Assembly: GCA_964424205.1 (NCBI GenBank)
Contig: CAYRIF010000226.1
Location: 1 to 6,279, forward strand
DNA: 6,279 nt
Reading direction: 5' to 3'
From: CAYRIF01 sp964424205
GTDB taxonomy: Bacteria > Bacteroidota > Bacteroidia > Cytophagales > Cyclobacteriaceae
Shown: piece after piece, positions 1 to 4,789 of the stretch
Layout: each line of letters opens with the position of its first letter
How positions within the stretch are numbered: position 1 is the first letter of the stretch
Notes under the pieces: model-generated
Seen by the model: only the letters and a program-made list of their open reading frames with translations
What the model was told of the DNA's origin: nothing
The model's database searches: none
Position numbers and translations under genes: made by a program

Positions 1-1
1 T

Positions 2-1288
2 TATAGCCATGCTGATGCACAATGGCAAGTAACGAGAGTCATCAATGAAGCTATTAATATCAGTCGGGAATTCCCGCAAGGGCCTGTACATATCAACATT
101 CCTTTTCGTGAGCCTTTTTATCCTGAAAAGGGTGAACATGTTAGTGATGATAAAGATGTGAAGATTATCGCTTTGGAAAAAGCTACCTATTCACTCGAAG
201 AAACGACAAAAGAAAAGTTGAAGAGCACTTTAGATGCCAATCAGAAAACGCTAATCGTTGTTGGGCAGCAAGATTTTGATGCTAGTTTATTAAACGCTGT
301 GAATGATTTCTCCACCAAGCATTACATTCCTATTATTGCAGATATTATTTCGAATTTTCAACAATCAGAAAATGCAATTATCCACCAAGATGCTTTTTTA
401 GCACATGTAGATTATTCGCTAGCGCCGGACTTGCTTATAACTTTTGGTAAATCTGTTATTTCAAAACAGTTGAAAGTTTACTTACGAAAAAACAAGCCTA
501 AACAGCATTGGCATATTCAACAAGCAGGAGAGGTGGCTGATACGTTTCAGTCACTAACCAAAATTATAAGAACAACGCCGGAAGTATTTTTTAGCGAAAT
601 GCAAAATGTAGAAACTAAAAAAACGGAAAGAATTAACTATTTGAACCAATGGAAAGGAGAAGATAGTAAAGCTATAAGTATCGCATATCAACTATTTGAT
701 AATCAGGAGTTTAGTGAATTTGAGGTAGTAAAATTAATACTTGAAAATTTGCCTAAAAAATCAAATCTACATTTGGCAAATAGCATGTCGGTACGGTATG
801 CTAATTATATTGGGATCAAGGGAAAGTCAATCAATGTATATTGTAACAGAGGAACAAGTGGCATTGATGGATGCACTAGTACTGCATTGGGCTTTGCCTT
901 AGAGACAAACGAAATAACCACTTTGATAACAGGTGACATGGCATTTTTCTACGATCGAAATGCTTTTTGGAATAATTACATTCCCTCTAATCTTAGGATA
1001 ATTATTTTAAATAATCATGGCGGCGGAATTTTTGGTTTGATTGATGGATCAAGTCAGCAACCCGAACTTGCGGCGTATTTTGAAACGGAACAACGATTGA
1101 CGGCAGAAAATTTAGCAAAGGACCATGATGAGATAGACTACTTTAAATGCAACAGTAGAGCATCTTTTCAAAATCAACTTAAAACGTTTTTTAAAGTAGA
1201 TGATAAGGCAAAAATATTAGAAATAGTCACTGATAAATTAATCAATAAGCGTATTTTTACGTTGTTTAACACACAGCGTTTCAAATAA
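2..1288 (+). CDS. menD: MenD, SEPHCHC synthase (5' end outside window)
   Basis: Thiamine-diphosphate enzyme that joins isochorismate and 2-oxoglutarate to give SEPHCHC, the first committed step of menaquinone synthesis in the cytoplasm. The frame is open from base 2, so the gene enters from the left; 428 residues are visible and roughly 130 N-terminal residues, including the catalytic-glutamate region, are missing. Seen: GPVHINIPFREP at visible residues 27-38, a MenD hallmark; NRGTSGIDG at 282-290 (nt 845 on); the ThDP/Mg motif with GD at 311-312 (nt 932) and NN at 337-338 (nt 1010), followed by HGGGIF. A GTG at 158 is an internal valine codon, not the start, because strongly MenD-like sequence lies before it. 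The stop is 12 nt before the HicB-like gene. No frameshift is visible. Identification is very secure. Confidence 0.96.
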   Translation, partial: YSHADAQWQVTRVINEAINISREFPQGPVHINIPFREPFYPEKGEHVSDDKDVKIIALEKATYSLEETTKEKLKSTLDANQKTLIVVGQQDFDASLLNAVNDFSTKHYIPIIADIISNFQQSENAIIHQDAFLAHVDYSLAPDLLITFGKSVISKQLKVYLRKNKPKQHWHIQQAGEVADTFQSLTKIIRTTPEVFFSEMQNVETKKTERINYLNQWKGEDSKAISIAYQLFDNQEFSEFEVVKLILENLPKKSNLHLANSMSVRYANYIGIKGKSINVYCNRGTSGIDGCTSTALGFALETNEITTLITGDMAFFYDRNAFWNNYIPSNLRIIILNNHGGGIFGLIDGSSQQPELAAYFETEQRLTAENLAKDHDEIDYFKCNSRASFQNQLKTFFKVDDKAKILEIVTDKLINKRIFTLFNTQRFK

Positions 1289-1300
1289 ACTTATAATTCT

Positions 1301-1546
1301 ATGAGAAAGTATTTAGTGATTTATGAAAAAGGGAAAGATGGTTACAGTGCCTATATCCCTGACCTTCCTGGTTGTACTTCGGCGGGAGCAGATAGAAAAG
1401 AGATAGAGATTAATATAATTGAAGCAATTAAGTTACACTTAGAAGTGATGGAGGATGAAGGGTTGCCAATTCCTAAGCCAACCGCTGATTCTGAAATGTT
1501 TACACCCGATCAGAGTCTCCTGAAAGGGACTCTGAGATTTTCATAG
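1301..1546 (+). CDS. Orphan HicB-like (HicB_lk_antitox) small protein
   Basis: 81 residues resembling short HicB-family antitoxin-like proteins, which have a partial RNase H-like fold. Seen: the opening MRKYLVIYEK, the core GYSAYIPDLPGC at residues 14-25, a helix rich in E/I/K at 33-50, and GLPIPKP at 54-60, all typical of the family. No HicA-type toxin (small basic dsRBD-like protein) is encoded next to it, and there is no C-terminal DNA-binding domain as in full HicB, so a toxin-antitoxin role cannot be claimed. It sits 12 nt after menD, probably in the same transcript. The family usually ends soon after the SExx motif (here SEMF, 64-67). Residues 70-79 are instead encoded by REP copy A1, and the stop follows at 1544-1546. 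The tail therefore looks like an insertion-derived extension. Family call good; function unknown. Confidence 0.82.
   Translation: MRKYLVIYEKGKDGYSAYIPDLPGCTSAGADRKEIEINIIEAIKLHLEVMEDEGLPIPKPTADSEMFTPDQSLLKGTLRFS
1510..1535 (+). repeat. REP-like hairpin A1
   Basis: Perfect 8-bp arms TCAGAGTC (1510-1517) and GACTCTGA (1528-1535). Inside are one unpaired T (1518) and a 3-bp stem CCT/AGG (1519-1521 with 1525-1527) around the loop GAA. It overlaps the last codons of the HicB-like gene. Copies A2-A4 share the same core but have CTACCCCC directly upstream; A1 has a weaker ACACCCGA there. Confidence 0.85.
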
Positions 1547-1550
1547 ATTA

Positions 1551-1580
1551 ACTCAGAGTCCTCTGCGAGAGACTCTGAGT
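1551..1580 (+). repeat. REP-like hairpin B1
   Basis: Perfect 10-bp arms ACTCAGAGTC (1551-1560) and GACTCTGAGT (1571-1580). One unpaired C (1561) and a 3-bp stem TCT/AGA (1562-1564 with 1568-1570) enclose the loop GCG. It lies 15 nt after A1 in the gap between the HicB-like gene and menB. A1 and B1 arms are mutually complementary, so alternative A1:B1 pairing is possible, as in composite BIME-type repeats. Confidence 0.85.
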
Positions 1581-1602
1581 GAGTGAATAGATTGGAGACG
1601 AA

Positions 1603-1616
1603 GTTCCAAAAGGAAC
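1603..1616 (+). other. Short perfect hairpin upstream of menB
   Basis: GTTCC (1603-1607) and GGAAC (1612-1616) pair around an AAAA loop, 22 nt after B1 and 44 nt before the menB ATG. There is no U-run after it, so it is not an intrinsic terminator. It may be the tail of the REP-like element or a chance palindrome. Confidence 0.35.
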
Positions 1617-1660
1617 GTTAAATAGTATTTTTAAACAAGCAAAATTAAAGTAAATTATAT

Positions 1661-2485
1661 ATGAAATCAAAGTTCAACTGGGAATTAATAAAGACTTACA
1701 CAGATATTAAGTTTGAATTTTATCAAGGAATTGCAAAAATAACTTTCAATAGGCCAGAGGTATATAATGCATTTCGCCCGGAAACAAATATAGAAATATT
1801 GGAAGCCTTGGATGTTTGTCGAGAGCGTGCTGACATAAGGGTGATTGTAATAACAGGAACGGGTGACAAGGCGTTTTGTGCAGGAGGTGACCAAAATGTA
1901 AAAGGAAAGGGTGGATACATTGGTGAAGACGGTGTGCCAAGACTAAATGTACTTGATATTCATAGAAAAATCAGGTCTATGCCTAAACCTGTCATTGCAA
2001 TGGTCAACGGCTATGCGATTGGTGGCGGACATGTCCTACACGTAGTTTGTGATTTGACAATTGCTTCTGATAATGCCCGCTTTGGACAAACTGGTCCTAA
2101 GGTAGGTAGTTTTGACGGAGGGTTTGGTTCTTCTTATTTAGCACGTATGGTGGGGCAAAAGAAAGCCCGCGAAATTTGGTTTTTGTGTGAACAATATACT
2201 GCCGATGAAGCGGAGAAAATGGGCATGGTCAATAAGGTTGTGCCATTAGACAAGTTGGAAACCACAACGGTAGCTTGGTGTCAGACAATTATGAAAAGAA
2301 GTCCGCTAGCGGTACGTATGATTAAGCGTAGTTTAAATGCAGAACTAGACGGTCAGGCGGGATTGATGGAAATGGCAGGAGACGCAACACTGCTATACTA
2401 TTTGACCGAAGAGGCACAAGAAGGAAAAAATGCTTTTCTTGAAAAACGTGACCCTGATTTTGATAAATTTCCAACTTTCCCATAA
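1661..2485 (+). CDS. menB: MenB, 1,4-dihydroxy-2-naphthoyl-CoA synthase
   Basis: Crotonase-fold enzyme that closes the second ring of the menaquinone head group, turning o-succinylbenzoyl-CoA into DHNA-CoA. Full length at 274 residues, as is usual for the family. Seen: AFCAGGDQ at 71-78 and GYAIGGGHVLH at 117-127, forming the CoA pocket and oxyanion hole; QTGPKVGSFDGGFGSSY at 143-159; and the C-terminal EKRDPDF at 261-267, part of the trimer-swapped tail. Asp152 matches the catalytic Asp163 of E. coli MenB. Gly145 matches E. coli Gly156, which marks the bicarbonate-dependent type I enzymes; the other type has Asp here. The ATG at 1661 gives a normal MenB N-terminus. It follows a 114-nt gap that holds REP copy B1 and is followed after 9 nt by the TerB-like gene. 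Identification is very secure. Confidence 0.97.
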   Translation: MKSKFNWELIKTYTDIKFEFYQGIAKITFNRPEVYNAFRPETNIEILEALDVCRERADIRVIVITGTGDKAFCAGGDQNVKGKGGYIGEDGVPRLNVLDIHRKIRSMPKPVIAMVNGYAIGGGHVLHVVCDLTIASDNARFGQTGPKVGSFDGGFGSSYLARMVGQKKAREIWFLCEQYTADEAEKMGMVNKVVPLDKLETTTVAWCQTIMKRSPLAVRMIKRSLNAELDGQAGLMEMAGDATLLYYLTEEAQEGKNAFLEKRDPDFDKFPTFP

Positions 2486-2494
2486 CGTAAATCT

Positions 2495-2857
2495 ATGTTT
2501 GAAAAAAGAGAAATATATCGGGCCATTGCTGAATTGGCATACATTGTAGCAAAAGCACATGATGGATTAAAACTAGAAGAGAAGAAGGCTTTTTTTGAAG
2601 TAATCAACCAAGAATTGGAATTTGAAGCCTGGTCTGCCGAAAGTAGGTTTAGTATTTTGGACTGGAAAAATCCAACGTTGGAACATGGATACAATGCAGC
2701 ATTGTATGAAATCAAAAAGTATAAAAGTCACTTAAGCGATGAATTAAAGGATAAAACTCTGAAAGTAGTACGGAAAGTAGCAGATGCCTATAAGGGAACG
2801 AGTGAGGTGCAGGCATTTATTATTAGCCGTTTGGAAAGTGACTTGAAGCGGTTGTGA
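2495..2857 (+). CDS. Small TerB-like helical protein, function unknown
   Basis: 120 residues, soluble and predicted mostly helical; no signal peptide or membrane segment. The pattern AELAYIVAKAHDGLKLEEKKAF (residues 12 to 33), an acidic helix followed by a second DAYKGTSEVQ-type repeat near 97-106, recalls the duplicated acidic helices of TerB-like proteins, but I cannot confirm that without a profile search. The gene begins 9 nt after menB, so it is almost surely co-transcribed with it. Its TGA stop (2855-2857) shares an A with a following ATG (TGATG), an arrangement typical of coupled translation to a next operon gene. That next frame is cut short inside REP copy A2. The start ATG at 2495 is the only sensible one. 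Gene reality is well supported; the TerB link is tentative. Confidence 0.75.
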   Translation: MFEKREIYRAIAELAYIVAKAHDGLKLEEKKAFFEVINQELEFEAWSAESRFSILDWKNPTLEHGYNAALYEIKKYKSHLSDELKDKTLKVVRKVADAYKGTSEVQAFIISRLESDLKRL

Positions 2858-2925
2858 TGAAAAGTAGATTTGACCGGAATCCAACATTTAGCTACCCCCT
2901 CAGCGTCTCCTGTAAGGAACTCTGA
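2857..2925 (+). pseudogene. Possible remnant of the original menE start
   Basis: The ATG at 2857 overlaps the previous stop as TGATG and opens 22 codons, MKSRFDRNPTFSY then residues encoded by REP copy A2, ending at TGA 2923-2925 within A2. Overlapping start/stop placement is what one expects for the next gene of the operon, which should be menE. My inference is that this is the 5' stub of the ancestral menE, interrupted near 2892 by the RAYT/REP cassette. The MenE body downstream is about 30-40 residues shorter at its N-terminus than I expect for this family. The stub is too short to prove homology. Confidence 0.35.
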
Positions 2926-2929
2926 GGTT
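2892..2929 (+). repeat. REP-like copy A2, left flank of the RAYT
   Basis: Starts with CTACCCCCTCAG and matches copy A3 at 33 of 38 positions, exactly 666 nt away. The hairpin is imperfect: outer stem CCTCAG (2898-2903) with CTGAGG (2922-2927), two internal mismatches, then CCT/AGG around the loop GTA. It ends 18 nt before the TTG start of the RAYT frame and supplies the stop of the preceding 22-codon stub. Confidence 0.82.
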
Positions 2930-2947
2930 TTGTAATTTACTAAAAAC

Positions 2948-4696
2948 TTGTCCACACATAAATTACATACCGAGAATTTTGAAACTTATTTTTGTACAAT
3001 AACTTGTTACAAATGGTTACCGTTATTTCAAGAGGTAGATTTTTATGATGCTATTTATCGATGGTTTAGTCTTTTGAAACAGAAAAATGCACATGTGCTA
3101 GGCTATGTAATTATGCCTAACCATATCCATATGTTGCTTTTTAATGCCAATCCACAAAATACAATTAATAGACTAATTGGGAATGGCAAAAGATTTATGG
3201 CATATAATATAGTCCAAAAATTAGAACAGAATAGAAATGTAAAGATATTAGAAATTTTAAAAGCAGGTGTTCAGAAAAGTGAGCGAAGGAAAGGAAAGAA
3301 ACATCAAGTATTTCGCTTGTCGTTTGATGCAAAAAAGTGTTATGATGAAAGTATGATTGAACAAAAACTTAAATATATACATGGAAACCCTGTTAGCGGA
3401 AAGTGGAATTTGGTGAGCGATTTCACTGATTATATTCATTCAAGTGCCTCATTTTATGAATTAGGAAAGAAGGGAATATATGAAGTATTGCATTATAAAG
3501 CCATTACTTGTGAGTTCGAAGAATCAGCTTTTCGGAATACTCAACCTGAAAAGACTACTACCCCCTCAGAATCTCCTGTAAGGGGCTCAGAGGTTGATTA
3601 TAAGCCTACTGAAACTCAGCGTCCTCTCCGAGAGACGCTGAGCGAGGTTGCTAAAGAGAGAGGGACTCTGAGTGATGTCAAGTTTGCCGTCACTACCCCC
3701 TCAGAGTCTCCTGCAAGGGACTCTGATCTCACTCCTTCTTTTATAGAATCTTGGCAATCCACTCAGCAAGAATTCACCATTCATACTTCTGGTTCTACCG
3801 GAACTCCCAAGCCCATAAGGATTACGCGTAAACAAATGTTAGCGAGTATTGAGCATACAAAAAATGCTTTTAGATTAGGGCGGGGTGATGCGGCATTGGT
3901 TTGTATCAACACTGCCTACATAGGAGGAATGATGATGCTAGCGCGTAGCCTTGAAATAGGCATGGAGATGACCATCGTCAAGCCAACTTCCAATCCTTTT
4001 TTAGATATTGAAGCCAACAAGAAATTTGACTTTATAGCTTTAGTGCCTTTGCAATTGGAAGTAATTCTTAATAGCAGTCATGCACCTCGCTTGAATCATT
4101 GCAAGGCCATTATTATTGGCGGAGCAGCAGTGAATGTTCACTTGCTTGAAAAACTACAGCAGGTAACAGCACCAATTTATGCCACTTATGGTATGACCGA
4201 AACTGTATCGCATATTGCAATCAAAAGGTTAAATGGAACGGAAAAAGAAGACGTATTTACTGCTTTTGAAAATATAAATTTAAGTTTGGACAACAGAGGA
4301 TGTTTGATGATTGAGGGGGCGGTAACCAATCATGAAAAAATCATTACTAATGATAAAGTGGAATTGTTGAAGGATAAGCAATTCAAATGGCTCGGAAGAA
4401 TAGATCATGTAATTAACTCAGGCGGGGTAAAAATTCAAATTGAAATATTAGAAAGGAAAATCGCCAGTATTTTTAATGAAAATGGTATTCATTATCCATT
4501 TTTCATCACTTCAAAAATAGATAAAACACTTGGGGAGAAGGTGGTATTATGCGTTGAGAGTGAACGAAAACCTAATGTAAATGAAATTATAGATTGTTTG
4601 AAAGTTAATCTTGCTCGATTCGAAGTGCCAAAAGAAATCATTCACCAACAAGTTTTTGCCAGAACCGATACAGGAAAAGTAAAGCGAAGCATATAA
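2948..4696 (+). CDS. menE: RAYT transposase-REP linker-MenE ligase fusion
   Basis: One open frame of 582 residues. Residues 1-190 are a Y1/HUH REP-associated transposase: MPNHIHML at 56-63 carries the HUH pair His59/His61, and KYIHGNPV at 142-149 carries Tyr143, the likely nucleophile. Residues 191-263 are a hydrophilic linker largely encoded by REP copies A3, B2, B3 and A4. Residues 264-582 are MenE, o-succinylbenzoate-CoA ligase of the ANL family: ATP loop HTSGSTGTPKP 279-289, ATYGMTETVSHIA 412-424, hinge region GRIDHVINSGGVKI 483-496, and the catalytic Lys577 in DTGKVKR. The MenE part lacks some 30-40 usual N-terminal residues. The start is TTG 2948, since an in-frame TAA lies at 2933 and MSTHKLHTENFETYF fits a RAYT N-terminus. 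After TTG 3488 there is no ATG, GTG or TTG until ATG 3836, which lies past the ATP loop. Both halves look intact. Domain calls are secure; whether the cell makes the full fusion is unproven. Confidence 0.88.
   Translation: MSTHKLHTENFETYFCTITCYKWLPLFQEVDFYDAIYRWFSLLKQKNAHVLGYVIMPNHIHMLLFNANPQNTINRLIGNGKRFMAYNIVQKLEQNRNVKILEILKAGVQKSERRKGKKHQVFRLSFDAKKCYDESMIEQKLKYIHGNPVSGKWNLVSDFTDYIHSSASFYELGKKGIYEVLHYKAITCEFEESAFRNTQPEKTTTPSESPVRGSEVDYKPTETQRPLRETLSEVAKERGTLSDVKFAVTTPSESPARDSDLTPSFIESWQSTQQEFTIHTSGSTGTPKPIRITRKQMLASIEHTKNAFRLGRGDAALVCINTAYIGGMMMLARSLEIGMEMTIVKPTSNPFLDIEANKKFDFIALVPLQLEVILNSSHAPRLNHCKAIIIGGAAVNVHLLEKLQQVTAPIYATYGMTETVSHIAIKRLNGTEKEDVFTAFENINLSLDNRGCLMIEGAVTNHEKIITNDKVELLKDKQFKWLGRIDHVINSGGVKIQIEILERKIASIFNENGIHYPFFITSKIDKTLGEKVVLCVESERKPNVNEIIDCLKVNLARFEVPKEIIHQQVFARTDTGKVKRSI
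3558..3595 (+). repeat. REP-like copy A3, right flank of the RAYT
   Basis: CTACCCCCTCAG start, core CTCCTGTAAGG as in A2 and end GAGGTT; 33 of 38 bases equal A2. The outer arms pair poorly here (mismatches at 3568/3589 and 3571/3586), but CCT/AGG around GTA is kept. It is read in frame as TTPSESPVRGSEV within the fusion protein. Confidence 0.82.
3615..3642 (+). repeat. REP-like hairpin B2
   Basis: Perfect 9-bp arms CTCAGCGTC (3615-3623) and GACGCTGAG (3634-3642), one unpaired C (3624), and TCT/AGA around the loop CCG. Relative to B1 one A-T stem pair is replaced by C-G on both sides. It is translated in frame as part of TQRPLRETLSE (residues 223-233). Confidence 0.87.
3656..3675 (+). repeat. 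Half REP-like copy B3
   Basis: Only the 3' half of a B-type element is present: GACTCTGAGTGA (3664-3675), the same as 1571-1582 after B1 apart from the neighbouring bases, preceded by an AGAGAG run. No matching 5' arm lies just upstream. Its GACTCTGA (3664-3671) can pair with the left arm TCAGAGTC of A4 (3701-3708). Translated as RGTLSD. Confidence 0.6.
3693..3726 (+). repeat. REP-like hairpin A4 at the MenE junction
   Basis: CTACCCCC (3693-3700) followed by perfect 8-bp arms TCAGAGTC (3701-3708) and GACTCTGA (3719-3726), an unpaired T and CCT/AGG around the loop GCA. It lies exactly 135 nt after A3, so it is read in the same frame and gives TTPSESPARDSD. MenE-like sequence starts about ten bases later. 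Confidence 0.87.
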
Positions 4697-4756
4697 GTGG
4701 ATATAGCTGTATTTTTAGATGGGGATGGCATATTTTTTTTATCATCAATTTCTTAG

Positions 4757-4764
4757 TAGCTTTG
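4757..4764 (+). promoter_or_regulatory. Possible Bacteroidota -7 promoter element
   Basis: TAGCTTTG fits the TAnnTTTG consensus of Bacteroidota housekeeping promoters and lies 25 nt before the ATG of the outer-membrane gene. The upstream TTTG (-33) box is not evident; only a T-run is found near 4733-4740. The 4697-4789 gap otherwise holds no clear hairpin terminator. Confidence 0.4.
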
Positions 4765-4789
4765 TGATACAACAGCTTAGACCAGATTT

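Larger units (their letters stand above)
2892..3726 (+). mobile_element. RAYT plus REP-like repeat cassette inserted in menE
   Basis: The stretch from A2 to A4 holds a RAYT-type transposase reading frame bordered by the near-identical direct repeats A2 and A3, then B2, half copy B3 and A4, after which the MenE sequence begins. A RAYT beside its own REP hairpins is the usual arrangement of this family, whose HUH enzymes act on single-stranded hairpins. What is unusual is the location inside the 5' part of a biosynthetic gene with the reading frame kept. Exact ends are not certain: no target duplication is expected for this enzyme class, and I found none. Confidence 0.65.

Noticed and set aside
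158..160. GTG as the start of a 376-residue protein
   Set aside because: Typical MenD sequence (GPVHINIPFREP) is encoded upstream in the same frame, which is open from base 2; the GTG is an internal valine codon.
1685..1940. Three short reverse-strand frames over menB
   Set aside because: They lie wholly within a highly conserved gene on the other strand and have no recognisable protein features.
2398..2715. 105-residue reverse-strand frame across the menB/TerB-like junction
   Set aside because: Antisense to two well supported genes; serine-rich low-quality sequence typical of a shadow frame.
3257..3439. 60-residue reverse-strand frame inside the RAYT domain
   Set aside because: Antisense to the conserved transposase sequence, with no family features.
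1510..3726. CRISPR array
   Set aside because: The repeats are irregularly spaced, diverged, and hairpin-forming in REP style, with no uniform spacers or cas genes.
3540..3740. Frameshift or sequencing error creating a false fusion
   Set aside because: All REP copies and both flanking domains read in a single frame with no homopolymer suspect, and two A copies are a whole number of codons apart. Read data would still be decisive.
4697..4789. Intrinsic terminator after menE
   Set aside because: A T-run is present at 4732-4740, but I find no convincing GC-rich stem just before it.
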